Shown here: positions 9,687 through 18,921 of the stretch, one piece after another
Position numbering within the stretch: position 1 is the first letter of the stretch
How the letters are laid out: each line of letters opens with the position of its first letter
NCBI RefSeq assembly: GCF_025370755.1
Contig: NZ_JAMXFC010000023.1
Location: 1 to 64,000 of the forward strand
Direction: 5' to 3'
Length of the DNA: 64,000 bases
Source of the DNA: Laspinema sp. D2d
GTDB taxonomy: Bacteria > Cyanobacteriota > Cyanobacteriia > Cyanobacteriales > Laspinemataceae
The notes under the pieces: model-generated
What the model was told of the DNA's origin: nothing
Seen by the model: only the letters and a program-made list of their open reading frames with translations
Databases searched by the model: none
Position numbers and translations under genes: made by a program

Positions 9687-11240
9687 TTAATTTTTGCAGT
9701 CGCCCCCGGATCCGTACTGCCAAGCTTGAATCAACCGATGGCAATAATATTGTTGGGCGGGGGGTAACCGATTAACCCATGTTTCACACCGTTGTCCGAT
9801 GGGGGATAAGGCACTATAAATACCGAGGTTAAGGTAATGCTGCATCCAGTCTACCAGAGCGGGGAGTCCGACTTGAGGAATGACTCGAAAAACAGAGGGA
9901 GTTTGCGCGATCGCGGTTTTAAATAGGGTTTGGGAGAGTCCCCCAAATTGGATCACATCTTGTAAAAAGGGTTTAAGAACCGGATCTCCTAACTGTTCCA
10001 TACAACTGAAAACACCGGAGAGGAGTTCATTAATTTGATTCGGTGCAAGTTGTTGTTCCATCCCCACACTCATCGCCCGTTGAAATAACCAAGTTATGGA
10101 AATATTCGGCTGATAGGGTTGTAATCGGGCTAAGGCACTATGGGAGAGCATCTCTTGTTTTAATGCCTCATTAATGCCCTGAGTTAAGCGGTTGAGGTGG
10201 CGCAACATTGCCCCAAATCCCCCAAAACTAAGAGGAGATTGGATGCCGCTGCTATCTCCCACGGCAAGAATCCGGTCCCAGGGCGATCGCACCGGACTAT
10301 CTCGATAAGCCGGAAAAAACCCAAATAGCGCCCGCACAAATTCTAACTGACCTAACTGCACCTTTTGATATTCAGGCAATAACTTTAAGTAATCTTCAAA
10401 TAACTCAGTTAAACTTAAACGACTGGGATGGGTATCTAAATAAGTAAATAAATAAGTTGTGCGCCCATCTCTTGCGGGAAAGGCTTCCCAAAAATACTGA
10501 CATTGCTTTTGAATGGGGGTGAATGAGGTGATTAAATCTCCCGTTTCATTTTGGGGAAATCCTTTGGCACAACTGCCGACCACTAAACAAACACTATCGG
10601 GTTTTTGTCCTTGACGAATTTGGCGGACAATGGGAGAAAAATGACCCATGACATCAAGGAGTAAGCGGGCCGTAAAAGATTGTCCTGTGGTACTTTTAAC
10701 GACGATGCCATTGGGGTGAACACTCGCATTTTCAAAGGGGGTATTTTCAAAAATTTGACCCCCAGCTTTTAAAAACCGGGCTTTAAGAGTATCCAGGAGA
10801 TAGACTGGATCAACGCCGATGTTGAGAACATCGCGGACCCAGAATTCGGGACCGTTATTAAATTGAATACGGGCGGGGTTGTATTGGGTGGCGATCGCCT
10901 GTTCTAACTCGGCTTCTGAGAGTAAATTTAGGGCTAAAAATACCGTTAATTCTTCGCGGGAAATGTTCCATTCTTGATCTCGACCCCGCAGGATACCTCG
11001 CTCAATTAACGCAACCCGCCAGCCTTTAACTGCTAAAGCGGCCCCGATAAAAATTCCTAACGTGCCACCACAAACTAAAATATCCCATTCCCATGAGGTG
11101 ACGGGTTGGGAATGTTCTGTAATGACCGAAGGAATGACTTGGGGATTTTTTTTCAAGGATTGCCAGAGGCGATCGCTGCGATGGAGTCCCGTGAGAACAT
11201 CACCGGGTAGCTGAGAGAGAATGCGTTCAGTCAGGGTCAT
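9687..11240 (-). CDS. cruP: CruP-type lycopene cyclase paralogue (FAD-dependent)
   Basis: 517 aa flavoprotein. The N-terminal dinucleotide-binding motif is VCGGTLGIFIGAALA (about residues 57-70), with the ribose-binding acidic residue E80. QEWNISREEL, FWVRDVLNIGVDPVYLL and AVGDSSGIQSPLSFGGFGAM are blocks I recall from the CruP proteins shared by cyanobacteria and plants, which are related to the CruA lycopene cyclase. CruP has been linked to carotenoid metabolism and oxidative-stress protection; whether it cyclises lycopene itself is unsettled. It starts 21 bases after the stop of the upstream kinase gene, so co-transcription is likely. Confidence 0.85.
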   Translation of the reverse strand: MTLTERILSQLPGDVLTGLHRSDRLWQSLKKNPQVIPSVITEHSQPVTSWEWDILVCGGTLGIFIGAALAVKGWRVALIERGILRGRDQEWNISREELTVFLALNLLSEAELEQAIATQYNPARIQFNNGPEFWVRDVLNIGVDPVYLLDTLKARFLKAGGQIFENTPFENASVHPNGIVVKSTTGQSFTARLLLDVMGHFSPIVRQIRQGQKPDSVCLVVGSCAKGFPQNETGDLITSFTPIQKQCQYFWEAFPARDGRTTYLFTYLDTHPSRLSLTELFEDYLKLLPEYQKVQLGQLEFVRALFGFFPAYRDSPVRSPWDRILAVGDSSGIQSPLSFGGFGAMLRHLNRLTQGINEALKQEMLSHSALARLQPYQPNISITWLFQRAMSVGMEQQLAPNQINELLSGVFSCMEQLGDPVLKPFLQDVIQFGGLSQTLFKTAIAQTPSVFRVIPQVGLPALVDWMQHYLNLGIYSALSPIGQRCETWVNRLPPAQQYYCHRLIQAWQYGSGGDCKN

Positions 11241-11261
11241 GGTTTAAACTTAAATTTCGAC

Positions 11262-12350
11262 TCAACAAAGGGGTAAGCGGATGTAAAACGTTGTGCCTTT
11301 TCCAGCTTGGGATTCAAAAGTAATATCGCCTCCATGTGCTTCCACAATTGAAAGGGCGATCGCCGTTCCCAGTCCCGTTCCACCGCGCTTTCCGTAGGTG
11401 ACAAAGGGATCAAATAATCGAGTTTGAATGGCTGGGGGAATGCCCGGTCCACTGTCAGCAATTTTGATTAAGGCATCCCGGTCCAGCTTAGTGGCGACCA
11501 TGACGATTTGTCCCCCCTGACCGTCTAAGGCTTCTACAGCATTTCCGACTAAGTTCTGCCAGACCCGCATCAGTTTATTTTCATCAGCATTCAAAATAAT
11601 ATTATCACACTGAAGAATAAAATTAATATGAGATTGATTCCAGTATATAAAATTTAATCGTTGGAATTTTTCTAAATTTTCTGATAAATTAAGGGGTTTT
11701 CTATTTAAGACAGCATTACCCCGAGTAAATTCTAAAATTTCCTCAGTCATCACTAACATTTGAGTGATTTGGGCTTGAATTAAATTACACCATTCCTGAG
11801 TTTCTTCATCTCCATGTAAATCTTTCAACATCGAAGTGGCTAAAGAAATACCCGTAAAAGGACTTTTTAAATCATGAATAATAGTATTTGCCATTTCTCC
11901 AACGGCCATCATTTTATGTTTGTGAACCATCTGATTCACATATTGTTCGGTGGTCAGGCGGAGATAATGGATAATATGGTGAAATAATTGCAACACCACC
12001 TTTCCTGGAGACCGTTCTAAAATATCCATGAGGCGATCGCGTGGGATTTTGGCAATGGTAGCGGGGGTGCAAGCCACCGCTCTAGCGCTGCGCGGTTGTC
12101 CATCTAAAACCCCAAACTCACCAAAAAAATCATTTTCCTCCGCCCAGGCCACATTTTGATACTGGCCTAATCCTCCTCGTTTACTAAATTCAATTTTTCC
12201 GTCTAAAACGAGATATAATGCATCGGGTTTTTCGTTTTCTTCAAAAATAACCGTCCCTTGAGGAAATTTTTCTATCGTGGCACTGTGGCACAATTCCGGT
12301 CTTTGGTCGGGGAGAAAATAGGAAATAAATCGATGCGATTCCAAATCCAT
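11262..12350 (-). CDS. Cyclic-nucleotide-binding sensor histidine kinase
   Basis: 362 aa soluble protein. Residues about 10-130 form a cNMP-binding domain with a phosphate cassette (F76-G77-E78 ... R87-S88). A short helix follows, then a HisKA-type dimerisation segment with H159 in IIHDLKSPF. The HATPase domain has the N box NLVGNAVEA, G1 DSGPGIPP, an F box at LFDPF and G2 GGTGLGTA. There is no transmembrane segment and no receiver domain, so this is an orphan kinase whose activity is probably set by cAMP or cGMP. It heads the run kinase-cruP-adenylate cyclase, which suggests the cyclase product is its ligand; that is inference. Confidence 0.9.
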   Translation of the reverse strand: MDLESHRFISYFLPDQRPELCHSATIEKFPQGTVIFEENEKPDALYLVLDGKIEFSKRGGLGQYQNVAWAEENDFFGEFGVLDGQPRSARAVACTPATIAKIPRDRLMDILERSPGKVVLQLFHHIIHYLRLTTEQYVNQMVHKHKMMAVGEMANTIIHDLKSPFTGISLATSMLKDLHGDEETQEWCNLIQAQITQMLVMTEEILEFTRGNAVLNRKPLNLSENLEKFQRLNFIYWNQSHINFILQCDNIILNADENKLMRVWQNLVGNAVEALDGQGGQIVMVATKLDRDALIKIADSGPGIPPAIQTRLFDPFVTYGKRGGTGLGTAIALSIVEAHGGDITFESQAGKGTTFYIRLPLC

Positions 12351-12512
12351 GTTAAGTTACCTGCATCGGGAAGAGACTAGGGGGGTTAACTCTATCCTAC
12401 GAAAGTTTAGGGATGGGGTAAATGCCTGTTTTAAAAGTTTTTAGGATTCGGGAGCGCTTTCTTCTTTGGCGAGAGGAACCCTGGAGGGCAAGAGAGACGA
12501 TTGGGAAAAGTT

Positions 12513-13679
12513 TTATTGTCCTAACGCTAACACAGCATTCTGGCCGCCAAAACCAAAACTAAAACAGAGGGTACGGTTGACAGGGATTTGCCGCGATCGC
12601 CGCACAAAATCTAGGTCAAATTCGGGGACAGTCAACCCCACACAGGGGGGTAAACAGCGATCGCGCATTGCCAGGAGACAAAAGGCAGCACCCAAGGCCC
12701 CAGAAGCGCCTAAACTATGACCTGTAGCTCCTTTGGTCGAACTCACCGGCACGCCTTGGGGAAACAGGGAAGCAATCAATTTGGCTTCAGTGCAGTCATT
12801 GAGATGGGTGCTGGTGCCATGCGCATGAATATAGTCAATTTCTGATGGGTGCAACTGCGATCGCCTTAGACATTGCTCCACCGCTGCGATCGCCGCCGTT
12901 GCCTCTTGATCCGGAGCATTGGCATACCGTGCATCATTGGTAATCCCAAATCCAAGGATTTTCCCATAAATCTTCTTAGCCCCACGCTGGTGAGCGAAAT
13001 CCGCCGATTCTAGGACCAAAACGGCGGCAGCTTCACCCAAGACCAACCCTTCCCGATAGCGGTCAAACGGATAACAGCCGGTTTTGGCATAAGCACTCAT
13101 TTGAGTAAATCCGGTGAGGGCCAAGGGGGTGATGGGGGCTTCAACTGCACCCACCAGAACTTGCTGACATTGACCTGTGCGGATCAGTTCAACCCCTTGG
13201 GCGATCGCCCAAATCCCCGTCGCACAAGCCGCCATCGGGGCCATCACGGGTCCCGTGCCCCCAATCTGCCGCGCCGTCGCGATCGCCGGAGTATGGGGTA
13301 ACAGGTCCAACCAATTCCGCCCCCAATTGCCGTCGTCCCTTGGGGGCGTTTGACAAAATTGCCGTGCCAGTTGCTCCAATTGGCCTTGGTGAGCGCGACT
13401 CGACCCCATCACCACCCCACAATCGGGCAGGGGTGGAACCAAACCGGCATCCTTGAGGGCGCTAGTCACCACGGGTTCAAGGAGTTGGTCGAGGCGAGCG
13501 GGAGTGGGTCCAATTTGAGCGAGGGGACGGGGGGGCAGTTCGGGGAACGGTTGGCCGGGGGCGATCGCCGACTCCGACCCCAGCAATCTGCGCCAAATCG
13601 GCTCCAACCCATCGCCCAAGGCGCAAACTAGACCGATTCCCGTCACCACAATTTGCACCCCTGGATGGCCGGTGATCAC
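12513..13679 (-). CDS. Beta-ketoacyl-ACP synthase (FabF/KAS II-like)
   Basis: 388 aa thiolase-fold condensing enzyme. The Cys-His-His triad is intact: C152 (MAACATGIWA), H287 (HAHGTST) and H321 (TGHSLGASG). Cys-His-His is the elongating FabF/FabB type, not FabH. It is slightly shorter than housekeeping FabF (about 415 aa) and its N-terminus is divergent, so it may be a second, specialised KAS rather than the main FabF. It starts 2 bases after the stop of the upstream lipoprotein PPIase, so the two genes form an operon. Confidence 0.88.
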   Translation of the reverse strand: MITGHPGVQIVVTGIGLVCALGDGLEPIWRRLLGSESAIAPGQPFPELPPRPLAQIGPTPARLDQLLEPVVTSALKDAGLVPPLPDCGVVMGSSRAHQGQLEQLARQFCQTPPRDDGNWGRNWLDLLPHTPAIATARQIGGTGPVMAPMAACATGIWAIAQGVELIRTGQCQQVLVGAVEAPITPLALTGFTQMSAYAKTGCYPFDRYREGLVLGEAAAVLVLESADFAHQRGAKKIYGKILGFGITNDARYANAPDQEATAAIAAVEQCLRRSQLHPSEIDYIHAHGTSTHLNDCTEAKLIASLFPQGVPVSSTKGATGHSLGASGALGAAFCLLAMRDRCLPPCVGLTVPEFDLDFVRRSRQIPVNRTLCFSFGFGGQNAVLALGQ

Positions 13680-13681
13680 GT

Positions 13682-14431
13682 TTAGGAAGGACCGTTAGAA
13701 CGAAGATTTTCCAGGCCCTCAACCACCTTAGCGGAGTCAATGCGATCGCCCTGTTCAATTCCGTCTACCACATCCATGCCTTCAGTCACCTGACCAAAAA
13801 CGGCATAATTGCCATCTAAGAACTCTAAATCGCTCAAGGTAAAGTAAAACTGAGAGGATGCTGAATCCGGGGCTTGCGATCGGGCCATTGCGATCGCGCC
13901 GCGCTTATGTTTCAAAACCGGAGGTTGATTAATTCGGGCCGCTTGCAGGGGTGAACCATAGACCGGACTCGGGGCCCCTTCCGGAGTAATTTCTAAAGGA
14001 ATGCTGCGTTCCCGACCTGTTTGCGGGTCAATAAAACCCCCAGTTCCTAAATCGCCCCTAAAATTGGGGTCTTTGCTTTGCGGGTCTCCCCCTTGAGCCA
14101 CAAAGGGTTCCGGTGTAAGCACCACCCGATGGAACGTTAACCCGTCATAGACCTGACGCTGAACCAAATCCACAAAATTCCCCGCCGTAATCGGCGCATT
14201 TGTGCCATCGACTTCAATCGTGACGGGTTTGCCCTTAATCATCATTTCCACCGTCGCTTTTCCCTCCAAACGGGGGAGATTGCTGAAGGCATCAGGAGTT
14301 TGTGTTGTGACAGGAGGTTCCGTCGGCAAGGTAGACGGTGGGGATGCCGCCTCCTGTTGAGCGCAACCTCCGATCAACAAAGCACCTAGAATCATCACTG
14401 ATACGATCCACTGCCGAATGTTAATTTCCAT
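13682..14431 (-). CDS. Cyclophilin-type peptidyl-prolyl isomerase lipoprotein
   Basis: 249 aa from ATG at 14431; an in-frame ATG six codons upstream is also possible but would lengthen the signal peptide. A lipoprotein signal is followed by the lipobox LIGGC with Cys23, so the protein should be membrane-anchored on the periplasmic or lumenal side. After a proline/threonine-rich linker the cyclophilin domain (about 60-245) shows [33 protein letters not shown] and [17 protein letters not shown]. The upstream gene end and the downstream KAS start are separated by only 2 bases. Confidence 0.92.
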   Translation of the reverse strand: MEINIRQWIVSVMILGALLIGGCAQQEAASPPSTLPTEPPVTTQTPDAFSNLPRLEGKATVEMMIKGKPVTIEVDGTNAPITAGNFVDLVQRQVYDGLTFHRVVLTPEPFVAQGGDPQSKDPNFRGDLGTGGFIDPQTGRERSIPLEITPEGAPSPVYGSPLQAARINQPPVLKHKRGAIAMARSQAPDSASSQFYFTLSDLEFLDGNYAVFGQVTEGMDVVDGIEQGDRIDSAKVVEGLENLRSNGPS

Positions 14432-14449
14432 GTTCAGTTTCCAATACAA

Positions 14450-14772
14450 TATGCTGAGCTCGCGAGTGATATGAGATATGATGCCAATCTTACCTGAGCT
14501 AATTTTCTCGCTCCGGGCATCACAGGAATTGGGAAAAAAATAGGGTTAGGTTCACCCATGAAGCTTTCTTTGGGGATTTCACCGGATAGGTCAAGAGGGG
14601 CACTTTATGAATTACCCCTCCTCACCGATAGAAGTGATGCCTAAGTCCTGATCGAGTTGTCCCCGGCTAAGAAAAGCGATGCCGATTTTCACGGATCTAT
14701 TCCATCCTTTTCACCCGAAATAGTTGACTCTACAGCCGAAAAAATCTCAGGGTGTAAGAGGATTAACCAAGC
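14450..14772. other. Gene-free stretch between PPIase and ycf4
   Basis: About 320 bases with no supportable gene. Short plus-strand frames here (for example 14657-14854) overlap the end of ycf4 and show no conserved motif. The promoter of the PPIase-KAS operon should lie at its left edge, but I see no convincing consensus. Confidence 0.4.
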
Positions 14773-15339
14773 TTATAAGCCTTCGAGGGGAACCCCCAAA
14801 AACCGAGCTAATTCTGCACCTTCGTTTTCCAGTTCTGACAAAGGGATTGGTTGACCCACGCGACTCAATGGCAGGGGATTACGACCTTTGGTGCGCATAT
14901 ACATCGCCCGTTTAGGATTGAGTCCTTCTTTGACTTCAACTCGAATAGATTGGACATCTTCGAGGGGGTAGGAAATATCAATTTTCCGATTTTTGCCTGG
15001 AAATCCCCAACGGAAGATGTGCACCTTGCCGGTATCTTTATTAAATTCGTTGTAGCCCGCGCCTACATTCCATAGAATGGTGAGCCACAGATAAAGGGAA
15101 AGCAGCAAAGCTGCTACCCCATAAAAGCCCATGACCAAGCCTTGGGGAAGAAAGATGAGCTGGGTTGGGTCTGCAAACGGCAAAAAATTGACCTTCAGAT
15201 AACTGGAAAGGCTGGCTAAGAGAAAGCCGATCCCTCCTAAGTTAACGATAACAACTAGAAGGTAGTTACTGAACCGGCGAGAACCGATAATTTCTTTGCG
15301 AAGTACGCGATCGCTAGTAGAGATGCTTTTTGCAGTCAT
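14773..15339 (-). CDS. ycf4: Photosystem I assembly protein Ycf4
   Basis: 188 aa, the usual length. Two transmembrane helices near residues 25-47 and 68-90 are followed by a soluble C-terminal domain with YNEFNKDTGKVHIFRWGFPG, DISYPLEDVQSIRVEVKEG and MYMRTKGRNPLPL, all Ycf4 hallmarks. Ycf4 sits in the thylakoid membrane and helps assemble photosystem I. It is transcribed away from psbD; ycf4 next to psbD is a common cyanobacterial arrangement. Confidence 0.96.
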   Translation of the reverse strand: MTAKSISTSDRVLRKEIIGSRRFSNYLLVVIVNLGGIGFLLASLSSYLKVNFLPFADPTQLIFLPQGLVMGFYGVAALLLSLYLWLTILWNVGAGYNEFNKDTGKVHIFRWGFPGKNRKIDISYPLEDVQSIRVEVKEGLNPKRAMYMRTKGRNPLPLSRVGQPIPLSELENEGAELARFLGVPLEGL

Positions 15340-15504
15340 CGAAAATAAGCTGGGTAAGGGAGAGAACGGAACCCTTAATTATAGAGAACTGGGAAAGATT
15401 TTCCCGGCCTCTCTAAGGGGAAGGGCAAGGCACCTAAGAATAGGTCCTCTCCTAGTATCCGTCTCTGAGGTGGACAATGAGCTAGAGTTTCTGGGAAATT
15501 CTTA

Positions 15505-15980
15505 ATTTTTTGAAGTCCCCACCGAGGGTAAACCCTGACACAGAGCTAGGGAACCGGGGGAGACACCAAGGCAAAGCTTAACGGGTGGGATGCCAGGTAG
15601 AGAGAACAATCTCCCCCATCAAGAGGGCATTAAGAGCAGAGGGATTCCGACCTGAGAAACAAGTCAGCGGACCCTCAAAATCGGGATTCCCATTGGGACC
15701 CAACAATAGAACTCAAGTCCAGGACACCAGAAGGTAATCGGGTTCAAAGTGATTCTCCGACAGGGCCCCAGTCCTTGTCCTAAGCTGGTTTAGTCTGATG
15801 GATGGGGACTAGAGCCACCGCCACAGAGACTGGCTTTGTTCAGAGAACCCGGTCGCCTTGGACTAAGGGTTTTGCAAATTTTGATCAATGTAATATATAG
15901 TTATGTTAACTTACTTAGAAAGCTTGCGATTCTTGTAGAGCAAGACGACTTAAAACCAGCACCCAACTCCCGCAAATTTT
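15505..15980 (+). other. Long gene-free, possibly structured psbD leader
   Basis: No coding frame is supportable between the ycf4 promoter side and psbD. The stretch 15515-15840 is rich in G/A blocks and short inverted repeats, for example GGGGGAGA (15556-15563) with TCTCCCCC (15610-15617). An AT-rich segment near 15880-15910, with TAATAT at 15891, may hold a psbD promoter element, but I could not find a well-spaced -35. It could be a long 5' leader or an unannotated RNA; this is inference. Confidence 0.35.
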
Positions 15981-17039
15981 ATGACAATAGCAGTTGGACG
16001 CGCACAGACAGAACGGGGATGGTTTGACGTCCTCGACGACTGGCTAAAACGCGATCGCTTCGTATTTATCGGTTGGTCTGGCCTATTACTCTTCCCCTGC
16101 GCCTACCTCGCAGTGGGAGGCTGGCTGACCGGCACCACCTTCGTGACCTCTTGGTACACCCACGGACTCGCTTCCTCCTATTTAGAAGGTTGCAACTTCC
16201 TCACCGTGGCTGTTTCTACGCCCCCGAACAGTCTGGGACATTCCATCCTGTTCCTCTGGGGTCCTGAAGCTCAAGGGGACTTCACCCGGTGGTGTCAACT
16301 CGGCGGCCTCTGGACCTTCGTCGCCCTGCACGGGGCCTTTGGTCTAATTGGCTTCTGCCTGCGTCAGTTGGAAATTGCCCGCCTGTTAGGGATTCGTCCC
16401 TACAACGGACTCGCCTTTACCGGACCCATTGCGGTGTTCGTCAGCGTGTTCTTGATGTACCCCTTGGGTCAATCCGGCTGGTTTTTTGCCCCTAGCTTTG
16501 GCGTTGCTTCTATCTTCCGCTTCCTGTTGTTCTTCCAAGGGTTCCATAACTGGACCCTCAACCCCTTCCACATGATGGGTGTGGCCGGTATCCTCGGTGG
16601 TGCACTCCTGTGCGCCATTCACGGAGCCACCGTGGAAAACACCTTGTTTGAAGATGGCGAAGGGTCTAACACCTTCCGCGCCTTTGAACCGACTCAGGCG
16701 GAAGAAACCTACTCGATGGTAACTGCCAACCGGTTCTGGTCCCAAATCTTTGGGGTGGCTTTCTCTAACAAGCGCTGGTTACACTTCTTTATGTTGTTCG
16801 TGCCAGTTACCGGCTTGTGGATGAGCGCGATCGGGGTTGTTGGCTTAGGGTTAAACCTGCGCGCCTATGACTTCGTGTCTCAAGAACTGCGGGCTGCGGA
16901 AGACCCGGAATTTGAAACCTTCTATACCAAGAATATCCTTCTGAATGAAGGGATTCGGGCTTGGATGGCTCCGGTTGACCAGCCTCATGAAAACTTTGAG
17001 TTCCCTGAAGAAGTTCTACCTCGCGGTAACGCTCTGTAG
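15981..17039 (+). CDS. psbD: Photosystem II reaction centre protein D2
   Basis: 352 aa, full length, with five transmembrane helices. It is recognisable throughout: [20 protein letters not shown] at the N-terminus, helix regions with [13 protein letters not shown] and [16 protein letters not shown], and the C-terminus VLPRGNAL. D2 binds chlorophyll, pheophytin and the QA plastoquinone in the PSII core, paired with D1. It starts at the ATG at 15981. psbC follows with a 112-base gap instead of the usual overlap. Confidence 0.99.
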   Translation: MTIAVGRAQTERGWFDVLDDWLKRDRFVFIGWSGLLLFPCAYLAVGGWLTGTTFVTSWYTHGLASSYLEGCNFLTVAVSTPPNSLGHSILFLWGPEAQGDFTRWCQLGGLWTFVALHGAFGLIGFCLRQLEIARLLGIRPYNGLAFTGPIAVFVSVFLMYPLGQSGWFFAPSFGVASIFRFLLFFQGFHNWTLNPFHMMGVAGILGGALLCAIHGATVENTLFEDGEGSNTFRAFEPTQAEETYSMVTANRFWSQIFGVAFSNKRWLHFFMLFVPVTGLWMSAIGVVGLGLNLRAYDFVSQELRAAEDPEFETFYTKNILLNEGIRAWMAPVDQPHENFEFPEEVLPRGNAL

Positions 17040-17052
17040 AAAATTTAATTGG

Positions 17053-17102
17053 AGATTTTAGATTTTAGATGGGATTGAATTCACTTCTGAAATCTAAAAT
17101 CT
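17053..17102. repeat. Inverted repeat between psbD and psbC
   Basis: The 11-base arm AGATTTTAGAT occurs at 17053-17063 and again, overlapping by 4 bases, at 17060-17070. Its complement ATCTAAAATCT lies at 17092-17102. The transcript could fold into a weak AT-rich hairpin between the two coding regions, perhaps an mRNA processing or stability element. No T-tract follows, so it is not a typical terminator. Confidence 0.6.
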
Positions 17103-17151
17103 TAAGTAGCGATATCATCTGTTGTCGATCGCAAAAACGAGGTTCTCATCC

Positions 17152-18537
17152 GTGCAAACATCTTTCAATAGTTCGATGGTCATGGGCGGACGTGACCAAG
17201 AAACCTCCGGGTTCGCCTGGTGGTCTGGAAACGCCCGTCTAATCAACTTATCCGGTAAACTCCTGGGCGCTCACGTTGCTCACGCTGGATTAATTGTCTT
17301 CTGGGCTGGAGCAATGACTTTATTTGAAGTCGGACACTTCATTCCTGAAAAGCCGATGTATGAGCAAGGCTTAATCCTGCTGCCTCACCTGGGTACCCTG
17401 GGTTGGGGTGTGGGTCCCGGTGGAGAAGTCATCGATACTTTCCCCTACTTTGTCATTGGTGTTCTGCACCTGATTTCTTCTGCCGTTCTCGGTTTGGGTG
17501 GTATCTACCACGCCGTTCGCGGTCCAGAAACCTTAGAAGAATACTCTTCTTTCTTCGGCTACGACTGGCGCGACAAAAACAAGATGACCACCATCTTGGG
17601 CTTCCACCTGATCGTTCTTGGATTGGGTGCCTTGTTGCTGGTGCTCAAAGCCATGTTCTTTGGTGGTGTGTATGACACCTGGGCACCCGGTGGCGGTGAC
17701 GTCCGCGTGATCACCAACCCAACTCTGAACCCCGCTGTGATCTTCGGTTATCTAGCCAAATCTCCCTTCGGTGGCGAAGGCTGGTTGATCGGCGTCGATA
17801 ACATGGAAGACATTATTGGCGGTCACATTTGGGTCGGCTTCACTTGCATTATTGGCGGTGTCTGGCACATCCTCACCAAGCCTTTTGGTTGGGTGCGTCG
17901 CGCCTTCATCTGGTCTGGCGAAGCTTATTTATCCTACAGCTTAGGCGCTCTGTCCTTAATGGGCTTTGTGGCCGCTTCCTTCGTGTGGTTTAACAACACA
18001 GCTTATCCCAGCGAATTTTACGGCCCCACCAACGCCGAATCTTCTCAGGCTCAAGCTTTCACCTTCTTGGTTCGTGACCAACGCTTAGGTGCCAGCATCG
18101 GTACCGCCCAAGGCCCCACAGGTCTAGGTAAATACCTGATGCGCTCTCCTACTGGGGAAATCATCTTCGGTGGTGAAACCATGCGCTTCTGGGATTTCCG
18201 TGGCCCCTGGTTGGAACCCCTCCGTGGACCGAATGGCTTGGATCTGCGTAAGCTGAAAAATGACATTCAACCCTGGCAAATCCGTCGGGCTGCTGAGTAC
18301 ATGACTCACGCGCCTAACGGTTCCATCAACTCTGTGGGTGGGATTATCACTGAAGCTAACGGCTTCAACTATGTGAACCCCCGCGCTTGGTTGGCTGGTT
18401 CTCACTTCATCTTGGCCTTCTTCTTCTTAGTCGGTCACCTGTGGCACGCTGGACGCGCTCGCGCCGCTGCTGCTGGATTTGAACGCGGTATTGACCGTGA
18501 AGATGAGCCAGTGTTGGCAATGACTGAACTCGATTAA
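17152..18537 (+). CDS. psbC: Photosystem II CP43 antenna protein
   Basis: 461 aa from GTG at 17152, the usual CP43 length, with CGAGG as a plausible Shine-Dalgarno 8 bases before it. A TTG at 17122 would add 10 residues without support. Six transmembrane helices carry the chlorophyll-ligating histidines (for example [19 protein letters not shown]). The large lumenal loop contains the segment [19 protein letters not shown], which contributes to the environment of the oxygen-evolving cluster. It is co-oriented with psbD and followed by a clear terminator. Confidence 0.98.
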   Translation: MQTSFNSSMVMGGRDQETSGFAWWSGNARLINLSGKLLGAHVAHAGLIVFWAGAMTLFEVGHFIPEKPMYEQGLILLPHLGTLGWGVGPGGEVIDTFPYFVIGVLHLISSAVLGLGGIYHAVRGPETLEEYSSFFGYDWRDKNKMTTILGFHLIVLGLGALLLVLKAMFFGGVYDTWAPGGGDVRVITNPTLNPAVIFGYLAKSPFGGEGWLIGVDNMEDIIGGHIWVGFTCIIGGVWHILTKPFGWVRRAFIWSGEAYLSYSLGALSLMGFVAASFVWFNNTAYPSEFYGPTNAESSQAQAFTFLVRDQRLGASIGTAQGPTGLGKYLMRSPTGEIIFGGETMRFWDFRGPWLEPLRGPNGLDLRKLKNDIQPWQIRRAAEYMTHAPNGSINSVGGIITEANGFNYVNPRAWLAGSHFILAFFFLVGHLWHAGRARAAAAGFERGIDREDEPVLAMTELD

Positions 18538-18587
18538 TTTCTTCTGAATTGAAGGATGAATTTCGAGTAATCAGTTCATCATTAAAG

Positions 18588-18614
18588 GCTCCTGCATAAA
18601 GCAGGAGCTTTTTT
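18588..18614 (+). terminator. Intrinsic terminator of psbDC
   Basis: GCTCCTGC (18588-18595) pairs perfectly with GCAGGAGC (18601-18608) around a 5-base loop, followed by a run of six T. It lies 50 bases after the psbC stop. Confidence 0.9.
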
Positions 18615-18735
18615 GTTAGGAAGATAGTTTTAAAATGTTGGAGAAGTGGGATTTGCTATTACAATAAAATAAAGGACACTGCTGTAGATTGACAGATTGC
18701 CCTTCAAAGATTTAACATTTAACCGGATATTATTT

Positions 18736-18921
18736 ATGTCTAATTCTGATTTATTTGATGACCTGGAATGGACGGAAGAAGCTAAAGTCAAGCTGAAAAA
18801 TATCCCTTATTTCGTGCGATCGCAGGCAAGACAGCGAATCATCCAGTTGGCGCGAGAAGCCGAACTGGATGTGGTGACGCCGGAGATTGTGGAAAAAGCG
18901 CGGGTGGAATTTGGTCAATGA
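18736..18921 (+). CDS. PCP-reductase-domain small protein
   Basis: 61 aa from ATG at 18736; a longer frame from 18697 adds 13 unconserved residues. The segment [20 protein letters not shown] followed by ARVEF is the small helical domain found at the C-terminus of the ChlB subunit of light-independent protochlorophyllide reductase (PCP_red family), here as a free-standing protein. Free copies are common in cyanobacteria; their job is unclear, probably linked to chlorophyll metabolism. It has its own leader after the psbC terminator and its 3' end overlaps the end of the convergent efflux gene by 7 bases. Confidence 0.85.
   Translation: MSNSDLFDDLEWTEEAKVKLKNIPYFVRSQARQRIIQLAREAELDVVTPEIVEKARVEFGQ

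Noticed and set aside
9541-9744. 67-codon minus-strand frame between cruP and the cyclase
   Set aside because: It overlaps the end of cruP in another frame and shows no motif or start signal.
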